A stretch of 64,000 nucleotides of DNA from Alcaligenes ammonioxydans. GTDB taxonomy: Bacteria; Pseudomonadota; Gammaproteobacteria; Burkholderiales; Burkholderiaceae_B. The notes under the pieces were generated by a model. That model was not told the DNA's origin, searched no databases, and worked only from the letters and a program-made list of their open reading frames with translations. Shown here piece after piece: positions 7,459-15,417 of this stretch (position 1 is its first letter; each line of letters begins with the position of its first letter). Made by a program: the position numbers and the translations under genes. The DNA is taken from contig NZ_CP049362.1 of the NCBI RefSeq assembly GCF_019343455.1, forward strand, positions 3,596,001 to 3,660,000. The letters run 5' to 3'.

Positions 7459-8919
7459 TCAGATGCCGCGATACACGGTCTTGATCTGGGTGTAGAACTC
7501 CAGACCCGCACGACCGGATTCACGGAAGGTAGACGTGCTGGACTGTTTCAGCCCGCCAAACGGAGCATTGATCAGATTACCGGTCGTCGTGCGGTTAATC
7601 TTGACGGTCCCGGCCTCGATATCATTGGCAAAGCGATGCGCATACTCGGCACTGCGTGTCACGATGGCAGCCGACAAGCCGTATTCGGTATCGTTGGCCA
7701 TGGCCAACGCCTGCTCATAGGAATCGATTTCCAGCAAGGCAATCACGGGTCCAAAAATTTCTTCACGGGCAATACGCATCTGCTGGGTCACGTCCGTAAA
7801 CAAAGCCGGGCGCATGAACAGGCCGCGTGCGTAGTCGCCTTCGGTCAAACGTTCGCCGCCCAGTAAATGGGTGGCTTCCTGCTTGCCAATGGCCACATAT
7901 TCCAGAATGCTTTCCAACTGGCTTTCGGTGGCAATAGGCCCCAGATCGGGATTGCCATTCAAACCATTACCCACGGTCAAGGCGCTGACTTTCTCTACCA
8001 AGCGCCGCGTGAATTCTGCTTTGACCTGACGATGCACCAGCACACGGCTGGTCCCTGTGCAGGCTTGCCCACTCAGAGAAAAGCCACCCTGCACCACCAG
8101 CTTGACGGCCAGATCCAGGTCGGCGTCCTCCATGACAATCAAGGGATTCTTGCCACCCAGCTCCATTTGGGTCCGGGTGCTCATACGTGCCTGACGACAA
8201 ATGTCTTCACCCGCCTGGGTCGAGCCAGTAAACGAAATAGCGCGTACCTGAGGGGATTGCACCAGCGTGGGCCCTACTTCACTGGCCCTGCCATGCACCA
8301 GATTCAGCACACCAGCCGGAATCCCCGCTTGTGCAAAGGCTTCACACAGGTAGTAGCCGGTCAAGGGCGTATCAGACGACGGCTTGAACACAACGGTATT
8401 CCCGGTGATCAGAGCGGGGGCAATCTTGCGTGCCGGGATGGAGATGGGGAAATTCCAGGGCGCAATCACTGACACCACACCCAATGGCTCGCGCTGGGTA
8501 TAGACCAGTTGCTGCGCATCATCCTGGGGAAATGTCTCGCCGGTGTAGGTCTGGCCTTCAACCGCATAAAAGCGCAGGGTCTGGGCCGAGCGCCCGACTT
8601 CCATCTTGCTTTGCGCCAGCGTCTTGCCTTCTTCCCGCGTCAAGCCTTGCGCAATGCGCTCCACATTGGCATCGAGCCACGTGGCCGCTGCATTCAATAT
8701 ACGTGCCCGAGTGGTGATCGGCGTGGCCCGCCATCCGGCAAAGGCAGCCTGGGCAGCAGCCACGGCGGCCTGCGCATCCTGCGCTGTGGATAGCGGGAAA
8801 ATGCCCACTACATCGTCCCGATCAGCCGGATTCAGATTGGGCTGCGTACGTCCGCTCTGGCTGGGTTGCCATTGCCCATCAATAAAATTGTCGAAAACGA
8901 CGTCCTTGAGATTTTCCAC
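7459..8919 (-). CDS. NAD(P)+-dependent aldehyde dehydrogenase (semialdehyde type)
   Basis: 486 residues, full length for the family. Conserved parts: APWNFPISIPARKIAPAL around residue 153, the FTGST nucleotide-binding loop near 229, the general-base glutamate 253 in ELGGKNP and the catalytic cysteine 287 in GQACTG. It oxidises an aldehyde to a carboxylate in the cytoplasm. The overall flavour is that of the 2,5-dioxovalerate / alpha-ketoglutaric semialdehyde group, but the substrate cannot be fixed. It starts with GTG (8917-8919), preceded by an AAGGAAG site. It is the second gene of the operon after the diiron oxidase gene, so it probably oxidises an aldehyde released by that enzyme or a later step. 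Confidence 0.92.
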   Translation of the reverse strand: MENLKDVVFDNFIDGQWQPSQSGRTQPNLNPADRDDVVGIFPLSTAQDAQAAVAAAQAAFAGWRATPITTRARILNAAATWLDANVERIAQGLTREEGKTLAQSKMEVGRSAQTLRFYAVEGQTYTGETFPQDDAQQLVYTQREPLGVVSVIAPWNFPISIPARKIAPALITGNTVVFKPSSDTPLTGYYLCEAFAQAGIPAGVLNLVHGRASEVGPTLVQSPQVRAISFTGSTQAGEDICRQARMSTRTQMELGGKNPLIVMEDADLDLAVKLVVQGGFSLSGQACTGTSRVLVHRQVKAEFTRRLVEKVSALTVGNGLNGNPDLGPIATESQLESILEYVAIGKQEATHLLGGERLTEGDYARGLFMRPALFTDVTQQMRIAREEIFGPVIALLEIDSYEQALAMANDTEYGLSAAIVTRSAEYAHRFANDIEAGTVKINRTTTGNLINAPFGGLKQSSTSTFRESGRAGLEFYTQIKTVYRGI

Positions 8920-8979
8920 CGCTGTACTTCCTTGTCTCTAGATTGGCGGGCAGCCCATCTGCCCGCCCGACTTTCCGGC

Positions 8980-9714
8980 TCAGGCCGCTTCCAGTTGCAA
9001 TTCCTGCAGGCTGATCTCGTCTTTGACGTAGTCGTTGTACAAGGAAGTTGTATACAGTAGACGCATTTCGGCGCCAATTTCACAGATACGCAGGCAGCGC
9101 TGCTGCAGTTCCACGGTGTTGGCGTGCTCCAGCACGATCTGGTAGCCGCGTTCGCCATGAATCTCGTCGGACACGATATGCAGGTCGAAAAACTCCACCT
9201 CTTCGTCGGTAAAGCCGTACTTTTCGCGCAATGTGGGCGTTTGCTTGCGATAAATCGAAGGCACCTGGGACTCCAGGCCCACCACCAGACCAGCAACCGC
9301 CACCACCGGATCTTCACGCATGGCAATGGCGTAGCACCAGGCCTGCAGCGCACGCGTGGTGGCATTCATATTGTCAGGGTTTTCAATACGGGCCCGTGTC
9401 GTGCCGCAAGCCTCGCCAAAGCGGATCAGCAGATCGGTGTGGCGGTCACCACCAATTTCCTCTTCGTACATATTGGCCAGCAAGAAGTCTTTGGCTTCCA
9501 CGTATTCGGCGGGAGTGCGGGCATACAGATAACCCAGGTAATCGGCAAAAGGGCCCACATAGTGATAGTGGTTTTCAGCCCAGCGAGCCAGATGCTCACG
9601 GCTTAATTTGCCAGTTGCCCAGGCAATGCTGAAAGGAGAGGTGTTGGCACTTTTGCCCTTGATGGCGGTTTCCAGTGCGGTGCGAAATTCATCGCGATTC
9701 AGCAGTTTTTCCAT
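8980..9714 (-). CDS. Heme-oxygenase-like diiron oxidase (TenA/PqqC/CADD fold)
   Basis: 244 residues, all helical in appearance. The residues E85-x6-H92, E148 and H179-x3-D183-x2-H186 reproduce the six-ligand pattern of heme-oxygenase-like diiron oxidases such as the chlamydial protein CADD, with almost identical numbering and spacing. TenA thiaminases and PqqC share the fold but lack this complete set, so a metal-dependent oxygenase is the best reading. Such enzymes activate O2 at two irons for C-C cleavage, N-oxygenation or hydroxylation and need external electrons. ATG at 9712-9714 has an AGGAA site. It heads the operon oxidase - aldehyde dehydrogenase - GlcG-like - reductase, and the promoter region carries a GTATAC palindrome. 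This looks like the central catalytic gene of the cluster; its substrate is unknown. Confidence 0.82.
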   Translation of the reverse strand: MEKLLNRDEFRTALETAIKGKSANTSPFSIAWATGKLSREHLARWAENHYHYVGPFADYLGYLYARTPAEYVEAKDFLLANMYEEEIGGDRHTDLLIRFGEACGTTRARIENPDNMNATTRALQAWCYAIAMREDPVVAVAGLVVGLESQVPSIYRKQTPTLREKYGFTDEEVEFFDLHIVSDEIHGERGYQIVLEHANTVELQQRCLRICEIGAEMRLLYTTSLYNDYVKDEISLQELQLEAA

Positions 9715-9787
9715 GACTGTTTCCTTGTTGAAAGACGTCGCCCTTTGCTGCAGTCGACGAAAGATGAGGTTTGGACTATTTAAGTAT

Positions 9788-9798
9788 ATTGTATACCG
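9788..9798. promoter_or_regulatory. Putative GntR operator 3 upstream of the diiron oxidase operon
   Basis: TTGTATACCG at 9789-9798 with the GTATAC core at 9791-9796, about 77 bp before the oxidase start. On the minus strand TATACA and TATACT provide two possible -10 boxes here; no good -35 box is seen. A short inverted repeat CTACT...AGTAG flanks the adjacent sequence at 9801-9819. Confidence 0.5.
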
Positions 9799-9838
9799 TC
9801 TACTATTTTAGAAAGTAGGGAATAACCCTGCCTGGCTC

Positions 9839-11320
9839 TCAGCCCAGCGCGACACAACCATCTTTGCGCGGATCGGAAACGGCCTTCAAACGGCCGTCCG
9901 CCAAACGTTCGACCGCCTGGGCGCCACCGAAATCGCTGCGACCTGCCAGCTCGCCGACTCCCTTATCAGGCGGTCCATACGCCGAACCACGCAAGAAAGC
10001 GGCGCAATGTGCATCAAACCCCTCTTCCAAAGCCAGTCTGCCCGCTGCCTCCAGACGCCAGCGTGGGGCAAACAAAGCGCGCTCTAGCGGCCAGCCGTCG
10101 CGCAGCACACGTGTCCAGATCTGGATCTGGCCCTGCGGCTGCATCAAACCGCCCACCACACCCAAGCCCATATGAAAGCGGCCGGAGCGCAAAGCTACGG
10201 AAGGCACGACGGTGTGATAAGGCCGTTTTCCTGGCCCTGGCCCATTGACATGCCCCGGCCCGGAAAACCCGAACCCCCGGTTTTGCAACACAAATCCACA
10301 ACCGGGCACCGCATAGCCCGAGCCAAACCGTTTGAAAATACTGGACATGAACGTGACCGCCAGACCCTGTCCATCCACCACTACCGTGCAGACGGTGTTG
10401 CCTGCCGGATCGCACACCACCCGGGAAGCCTGAGCCATGGCCGCTTCAGTGGCTTGAACCAGCGCCAGTTCAGCAGCCGCCTCGTCGGCCGGCCGATGCC
10501 AGGCAGCCTGAACCGCCTCCAGCACGGCGACGCCATGTGTATTGGGAGGACACTCAAAAAGACTGAATTCACCAAGAGCCGTGCTCACCGGTTCACAGAA
10601 AAAGCCCTGATGCCGCTGAAAGTCCTGGGCACGCAATAAGCCCCGTACCTGCTTCATGGCCCGTTCCGCCTGCTGGGCGGGACGCCCCAGATAAAAAGCA
10701 TCTGGCCCCTGCTCGGCAATCTCTTGGAGCACAAGCGCCAACTCGGGATTCACATAGCGCTCACCCGCCTTGGGGGGATTGCCAGCACGATATAAGGCGG
10801 CACAGGCCGGATCACGGTGTAGAACAAAGTCAAAGATGTGCCATTCCCGGGCTGCCACGGGCGCCACGGCAAAACCCTCCCGCGCGGCCTCGATAGCCGG
10901 CTGGAACAGGCTTGCCCAAGCCAGGCGCCCATAACGCTGATGCATATCCCACCAACCCCGCACCAGTCCCGGCGTGGTGATCGACAAGACATGGCGCTCG
11001 GGAATACGTTCTCCTGGCAAGGCCTGAACCTGCTGAGCCGTCAGCAGCAAAGGGGCTGCTCCGCTGCCGTTATAGGCCACAGGCGTACTGTCTGGCGGCG
11101 CAATCATGGCCAACAGATCGCCCCCTATACCCGTGGCCATGGGTTCGACCACCCCCATCACGGCATCGGCAGCAATCGCGGCATCGACCGCAGTGCCCTT
11201 GAGCTCCAGCATGCGCTGCGCTGCCCGTACAGCCAGAGGATGACCCGCCGCCACCGCCCACTGCTGTCCCAGCCCTTGCTTTTCGCCCGCACGATAGGCT
11301 GTCGTCTCCATATCGCTCAT
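9839..11320 (-). CDS. Gamma-glutamyltransferase-like Ntn hydrolase
   Basis: 493 residues. The protein carries GGT-family blocks: GTAVDAAIAADAVMGVVEP near residue 43, GIGGDLLAMI near 64 and, as expected for the autoprocessing site, NTVCTVVVD where threonine 309 aligns with the nucleophile that becomes the N-terminus of the small subunit. Classical enzymes have TTHFSVVD there, so the catalytic Thr is kept but the following TH is VC, and the large-subunit part (308 residues) is shorter than in E. coli GGT. No clear Sec signal peptide is seen. It may therefore be a cytoplasmic amide hydrolase of the HpxW-like side of the family rather than a true glutathione hydrolase. Its ATG overlaps the stop of the permease gene (ATGA), indicating translational coupling. 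Confidence 0.82.
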   Translation of the reverse strand: MSDMETTAYRAGEKQGLGQQWAVAAGHPLAVRAAQRMLELKGTAVDAAIAADAVMGVVEPMATGIGGDLLAMIAPPDSTPVAYNGSGAAPLLLTAQQVQALPGERIPERHVLSITTPGLVRGWWDMHQRYGRLAWASLFQPAIEAAREGFAVAPVAAREWHIFDFVLHRDPACAALYRAGNPPKAGERYVNPELALVLQEIAEQGPDAFYLGRPAQQAERAMKQVRGLLRAQDFQRHQGFFCEPVSTALGEFSLFECPPNTHGVAVLEAVQAAWHRPADEAAAELALVQATEAAMAQASRVVCDPAGNTVCTVVVDGQGLAVTFMSSIFKRFGSGYAVPGCGFVLQNRGFGFSGPGHVNGPGPGKRPYHTVVPSVALRSGRFHMGLGVVGGLMQPQGQIQIWTRVLRDGWPLERALFAPRWRLEAAGRLALEEGFDAHCAAFLRGSAYGPPDKGVGELAGRSDFGGAQAVERLADGRLKAVSDPRKDGCVALG

Positions 11321-12834
11321 CCAAATATCAGCACTGCGCAGATCGTCGAGAGCGCCATCCCACTTAGCACGGGTATCGTCAACGCGCGCACCAGATCCAG
11401 AATGTGTACACGGGCGAAACCCGCCACGGCAATCAATGACGACCAGGCAATCAGAGTGCCTCCTCCCGTCCAGATAGCGCCGATCTGTCCTACTGCAGCC
11501 AAGGTTTCCACTTCCAGGCCGGAGACCGGGCTCAAAGCCGAGGCCAGGGTGCCGGTCAAAGGCAAGCCCGAAAAGCCCGAACCATCAATGCCCGAGATCA
11601 TACCGACCAGCAGCACACCAAAAGCCACCAGGAAATGATTGTCCGGAATCAGGTGCTGACCGGCTGAAATCAGCTCGAACAGCAAGCTGGGCGTCTGATC
11701 CAGCGGCGTACCCAAAATAGCGGACGTTGCTTCACTAGCCCCCAGAAAGAAGAAGCCGGCAATGGGCAAGACCGAACCCATGGCGCGAAACGCGAACACA
11801 AAACCATCGGTCATATGATCCGGGCAGGTATCCAGCATACGTCGCGGGCCTTCGGCCATACAGGTGGCAATCATCATCAGCACAAAGGCCACGCCACCCA
11901 CCAGACCGGCAGCATCCCCGCCCCGCAGCACCGGCAGGGATGGAATAAAGCGCGGCAAAAGCATGATGCCAATGACACCCAGAAAGGCCAGCGGCGTGGC
12001 CCAGGCGAGGATGCGCGAATAACGCTCTTCCTTGGCTGTCAGCCCCACATGCACCGTATGCTCATTCCCGGCGGTGCCACGGGCAATCTCTGCCTTGTCA
12101 TACGTTCCTTGGGACTCGACCTCATCCAAGGTACTGTCCGGGGCCTGTCGCATCCAGGCATCCAGCAAACGGCTGTCTGCCGGTTTGAAATGACGCCGCA
12201 TCAGCAAAAACGCCAGACTCAGGGCGACCCCACCCGTAATCCAGGACAAGACCAGCGCACGATCTGCCAGGACAGCCACATCCGCACCGACACCGGCCGC
12301 CTTGGCGCTGATACCGGGAGCCACGCCGATAATGTAATCTGACGACAAGGCCATACCCTGCCCGCAAATGGCAATGGCCATGGCCCCCACCAGGGGCGGC
12401 AGGCCTGCGGCGATGGCAGCGGGAAGCAGGATGGCCGAGACCAGTGGCACCGCAGGTGTAGGCCAGAAAAACAAGGAAATGAAATAGGTAGCCGCCGCAA
12501 TCATCAAAAACGACGATCCACTATTGACCATGACCTTACGAAAGGGGGCCACCATCTTTACATCGGCTTCCAGGCGCTTCAAGGAATTGAGCAGCGCCGT
12601 CATGAAGGTAATTACCAGGAAAATATTGAACAGTTCCTGGGCCGCCACAAAACTGGCTGAAAAAATGCTGATGAAGCCCTGAATCGGGCTGCCTGTTATG
12701 GCGGTAACAACGGCCAAGGTGCCAATCACGGATGGCACCACCACGTTGGCCCGGAAGATCATCGTAATGATGATCACCAGAACGCTGATCAAATAAGCCC
12801 AGTGCGCCGCACTGAGCACCACGTCGCTTTGCAT
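11317..12834 (-). CDS. Ion-transporter-superfamily permease, 505 residues
   Basis: About twelve to fourteen hydrophobic segments with a long hydrophilic loop near residues 215-275 (about 60 residues). The organisation, with an extended first half, central loop and conserved second half (LIPDNHFLVAFGVLLVGMISGIDGSGFSG), resembles IT-superfamily carriers for organic anions (DctM, CitMHS and gluconate-type families), but no specific family is assured. The start chosen is ATG 12832-12834 with an AGGGGG site; a longer frame exists upstream. It is followed by the GGT-like gene with a 4-bp overlap, so the pair most likely imports and then hydrolyses the same compound. A GTATAC site lies about 50 bp upstream of the start. 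Confidence 0.75.
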   Translation of the reverse strand: MQSDVVLSAAHWAYLISVLVIIITMIFRANVVVPSVIGTLAVVTAITGSPIQGFISIFSASFVAAQELFNIFLVITFMTALLNSLKRLEADVKMVAPFRKVMVNSGSSFLMIAAATYFISLFFWPTPAVPLVSAILLPAAIAAGLPPLVGAMAIAICGQGMALSSDYIIGVAPGISAKAAGVGADVAVLADRALVLSWITGGVALSLAFLLMRRHFKPADSRLLDAWMRQAPDSTLDEVESQGTYDKAEIARGTAGNEHTVHVGLTAKEERYSRILAWATPLAFLGVIGIMLLPRFIPSLPVLRGGDAAGLVGGVAFVLMMIATCMAEGPRRMLDTCPDHMTDGFVFAFRAMGSVLPIAGFFFLGASEATSAILGTPLDQTPSLLFELISAGQHLIPDNHFLVAFGVLLVGMISGIDGSGFSGLPLTGTLASALSPVSGLEVETLAAVGQIGAIWTGGGTLIAWSSLIAVAGFARVHILDLVRALTIPVLSGMALSTICAVLIFG

Positions 12835-12882
12835 GTATCCCCCTTTCCTTCTCTTTTTTCTGACTATCGAGCACACCTGAAA

Positions 12883-12891
12883 CGGTATACT
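12883..12891. promoter_or_regulatory. Putative GntR operator 4 in the divergent permease/TauE promoter region
   Basis: CGGTATACT with the GTATAC core at 12885-12890, between the leftward permease-GGT operon (start 12834) and the rightward TauE-like gene (start 13005). TATACT on the plus strand and TATACC on the minus strand can both serve as -10 boxes, so one bound repressor could control both directions. Confidence 0.5.
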
Positions 12892-13004
12892 ATCTTCAAT
12901 CTTTATTTCATATCAGAAAAATCTACCGGAAATTGGGGAAAACTCTGAGAGTTTGAAGAGTAAAACTTCCGGATTGAATACCTTATACAAATAAAAGGAT
13001 GGGT

Positions 13005-13745
13005 ATGGCGGCTTTAATCGATCTTGTGGACCCGCTATCCTGGTTGCTGATGGCGTGTCTGGTGGTTCTGGCCGCTTTTCTGCAAGGAGTAGGCGGGATT
13101 GGCTTTGCCATGCTGGTGGCCCCCATTGCAGCACTGATCTTCCCGCAACTGGTTCCTGGCCCCTTACTGGCTCTGGGTGGCAGTGTCTCCTTGCTGGCCG
13201 CGCTGCGAGAGCGCACCTATATCGTGCCGCATGTCGTGACCTGCGCGCTAGGGGGACGTGCTGTGGGTTCGGTCATAGCCGTACTGGGCATGACACAGCT
13301 GCCTCTGGAAGCCGTTAACCTGGGTTTTGCGGTCGCTATCCTGGCCGCCGTCGCACTGAGCGCCTGGGGCCTGCGCATCCTGCCCTCCCTGCGCAACATG
13401 ATTCTGGCCGGCATTGCATCGGGCATCATGGGCACACTGACCTCGGTGGGCGCCCCTGCCCTGGCCATGGCCATGCAAAATCTGGCTCCTGCACAGCTAC
13501 GCGCTTCTCTGGGTCTGATTTTATTTTTAGGCGCCAGCCTGTCACTGCTACTGCTTATTCTGGCAGGCCTGTTCACCCTGCAGCAGGCCATGCTCAGCAT
13601 CGTGCTGTATCCGTTCATGCTGCTGGGCTTTGCGTTGTCAGGACAGCTACGCCATAAAGTCAGCCTGACCTTGATGCGCAGGCTGCTGTTGGGCATCTGC
13701 TCGCTCAGCGCACTCGCGTTGATTGCACGGACTTTATGGAATTGA
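13005..13745 (+). CDS. TauE/SafE family membrane permease
   Basis: 246 residues, about eight hydrophobic helices in two related halves, the usual size of TauE/SafE (DUF81) proteins. The family exports or imports sulfur-containing organic anions and other carboxylates; the substrate here is unknown. GGIGFAMLVAPIAALIFPQL near residue 28 and SVGAPALAMAMQNL near 147 are the two repeat motifs. The ATG at 13005 is preferred because AAGGA lies five bases upstream; the ATG at 12999 is also in frame. It reads towards the GntR gene, 95 bp away, whose -35 box overlaps this gene's stop codon. Its place in the cluster suggests transport of a pathway compound. Confidence 0.8.
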   Translation: MAALIDLVDPLSWLLMACLVVLAAFLQGVGGIGFAMLVAPIAALIFPQLVPGPLLALGGSVSLLAALRERTYIVPHVVTCALGGRAVGSVIAVLGMTQLPLEAVNLGFAVAILAAVALSAWGLRILPSLRNMILAGIASGIMGTLTSVGAPALAMAMQNLAPAQLRASLGLILFLGASLSLLLLILAGLFTLQQAMLSIVLYPFMLLGFALSGQLRHKVSLTLMRRLLLGICSLSALALIARTLWN

Positions 13746-13770
13746 TTGCTTAGGGGCCAAACTGTATACC
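13742..13770 (+). promoter_or_regulatory. Promoter of the GntR regulator with putative operator 5
   Basis: TTGATT (13742-13747) and TATACC (13765-13770) lie 17 bp apart. The -10 box is inside CTGTATACC (GTATAC core 13764-13769), so the regulator probably represses its own gene. The -35 box overlaps the stop codon of the TauE-like gene. Confidence 0.6.
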
Positions 13771-13840
13771 ATATTCAGAAAAGCACGCTCACGCCGTATA
13801 ATCATGCCTGGCCCTTTTGCCCGATTGCACAGGTCGTACC

Positions 13841-14548
13841 ATGAATATCCCCAGCTTCAGCCTTCCTCATTCCTTGACCGGCTCAGACAACCGTCGTCTG
13901 GGTGATCAGCACGCGTCATTGTTTGCGGTCATCCGTGATCAATTACGCGAGCGCATTCTGAGTGGCGAATTTCACCCCGGTGACCGACTGGTGGAGGGCA
14001 AGCTGGCTACCGAGCTGGGCGTCTCGCGCATACCGGTACGAGAAGCCCTGCGAGAACTGGCCTCAGAAGGGCTGGTCACTATTGAGCCACGCCGTGGTGC
14101 CTCGGTGGCCGTGCTGTCGGCAGAGATCGCCTACAACATGGCTGAAGTACGCGCCACCTTGGAAGGCCTCAACGCAAAGCTGGCTGCCCAGCGTCGCGAT
14201 CCCGCCAATATCGAGAAGCTGCAAGCTATTCTGACCCAAGGCCACGACGCGATGGACGCTGGCAATCTGGACTTGCTCAAATCCCTGAACCGGCAATTTC
14301 ATGAAACCCTGGCCACCATGTCGGGCAATATCGTGCTAACCGAACTGATGCGCTCCTTGCGTGATCGCACCGCATTGCTCTTTGCGCCCAGCAATTTGCA
14401 ACGCATCCGCCAAAACTGGGAAGATCACGCTCAGATTCTGAATGCCGTCGTAGCCGGCAATGGTGATCTGGCCAACCTGCTGGCCACCCAGCATGTCCAT
14501 AATGCGGCCAAAGCGTATCAGGACGCCCAAAGCGGCGAGAAACCCTGA
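13841..14548 (+). CDS. GntR family transcriptional regulator, FCD subfamily
   Basis: 235 residues from the ATG at 13841, which has an AGG site seven bases upstream; TTG at 13817 is a weaker alternative. The N-terminal winged helix-turn-helix covers about residues 25-95 (IRDQLRERILSGEFHPGDRL, then LATELGVSRIPVREALRELA), the classic GntR signature. The C-terminal domain of about 130 residues is all-helical with FHETLATMSGN and a late histidine (DHAQILNAV), as in FCD-type effector-binding domains, which bind a metal and small carboxylates. This family mostly represses catabolic operons and releases DNA on binding the substrate. GTATAC palindromes in its own promoter and in the other promoters of the cluster are its likely operators. 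Confidence 0.92.
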   Translation: MNIPSFSLPHSLTGSDNRRLGDQHASLFAVIRDQLRERILSGEFHPGDRLVEGKLATELGVSRIPVREALRELASEGLVTIEPRRGASVAVLSAEIAYNMAEVRATLEGLNAKLAAQRRDPANIEKLQAILTQGHDAMDAGNLDLLKSLNRQFHETLATMSGNIVLTELMRSLRDRTALLFAPSNLQRIRQNWEDHAQILNAVVAGNGDLANLLATQHVHNAAKAYQDAQSGEKP

Positions 14549-14868
14549 TCGATCAAGTCGGCGTGCTCCACCTCCAGCGCTGGACCTGAGCCCGTGCACA
14601 GGGTTCGTCGACCCTGAAAGACGCGTGCCCCAGCGTCCGCATTGATTTGACTGTTGAAAGTCGCAGCGCGCGTGCCGTGGGCAGCCTGCACGCCCTACTC
14701 TTGAGTCACACGACGTGCCAGGCTGGCCTTGCACAGGGGCTTCGTCACGACGGTGCCCACCTCCCCGGCCATGGCTCGCCACTCGCCCCATCGCTGCCCT
14801 GCTTTTTCAGAATCAGACAATAAAAACCCCGGCAATGACCGGGGTTGGCTGGGCTATGATCAGCTCAG
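14549..14868. other. Intergenic stretch between gntR and bacterioferritin genes
   Basis: The two flanking genes converge here. Apart from the terminator at 14819-14846 nothing is recognised; ORFs in this stretch have no recognisable product. Confidence 0.5.
14819..14846 (-). terminator. Rho-independent terminator of the bacterioferritin gene
   Basis: AACCCCGG (14825-14832) and CCGGGGTT (14839-14846) form a perfect 8-bp stem; on the minus strand it runs into TTTTTATT. It begins 22 bp after the bacterioferritin stop. Confidence 0.88.
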
Positions 14869-15417
14869 TTAAATGTCCAGCAGATCTCCCATATCATCTG
14901 CGTGTTCTTCCTCAACAGCCATAATCTCAATCAGCATCTGGCGGGTCGTGGGGTCGGTGTCGCCGATACGTTCAATCATCTGCCGGTAGGACTCAATGGC
15001 AATACGCTCGGCAATCAGATTGGCACGGATCATGGATTTAATATCACTGCTGTCGTCATATTCCGCGTGGCTGCGTTCAACCAGATTCTGAGGATTGAAG
15101 TCTGGCTCGCCGTTCAGTTGTACGATCCGCTCGGCAATACGGTCGGCATGCTCGGCTTCTTGCCGGGCATGCTCCAGAAACTCGGCTTTGATAGGTTCAT
15201 TGTTCAAACCGGTGGCGGTGAAATAGTGGCGCTTGTAGCGCATCACACAGACTAGCTCGGTGGCCAGAGCTTCATTGAGCATCTGAATGATTTCTTCGCG
15301 ATTGCCCTTATAGCCGGACGCCACCGCCCCATCGTCCACAAACTTCTTGGCAGCCGCGCGAATAGCGGCAACATCAAAGGGACCGTGGTTTGGTGTCACA
15401 ACTTTATGCTTACTCAT
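14869..15417 (-). CDS. Bacterioferritin / ferritin-like diiron protein
   Basis: 182 residues. The two-iron ferroxidase ligand set is visible: E54, E87-x2-H90, E137 and E169-x2-H172, in the helix order of ferritin-like proteins. The wording NEALATELVCVMRYKRHYF and EHADRIAERI is bacterioferritin-like. The product stores iron as a mineral in a protein shell or detoxifies iron and peroxide in the cytoplasm. The 20 to 30 residues before the first helix are longer than in E. coli Bfr (158 residues), which suggests the related ferritin-like group rather than the canonical heme-bridged Bfr; heme ligation cannot be judged. ATG at 15415-15417 with an excellent GGAGGAA site. It is a single gene between a terminator and a long upstream gap. 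Confidence 0.82.
   Translation of the reverse strand: MSKHKVVTPNHGPFDVAAIRAAAKKFVDDGAVASGYKGNREEIIQMLNEALATELVCVMRYKRHYFTATGLNNEPIKAEFLEHARQEAEHADRIAERIVQLNGEPDFNPQNLVERSHAEYDDSSDIKSMIRANLIAERIAIESYRQMIERIGDTDPTTRQMLIEIMAVEEEHADDMGDLLDI

Noticed and set aside
9046..9053. GTATAC inside the diiron oxidase gene
   Set aside because: Lies within coding sequence, with no promoter context.
13217..13696. 159-codon frame antisense to the TauE-like gene
   Set aside because: Shadow frame; the plus strand has a recognisable permease with paired repeat motifs.
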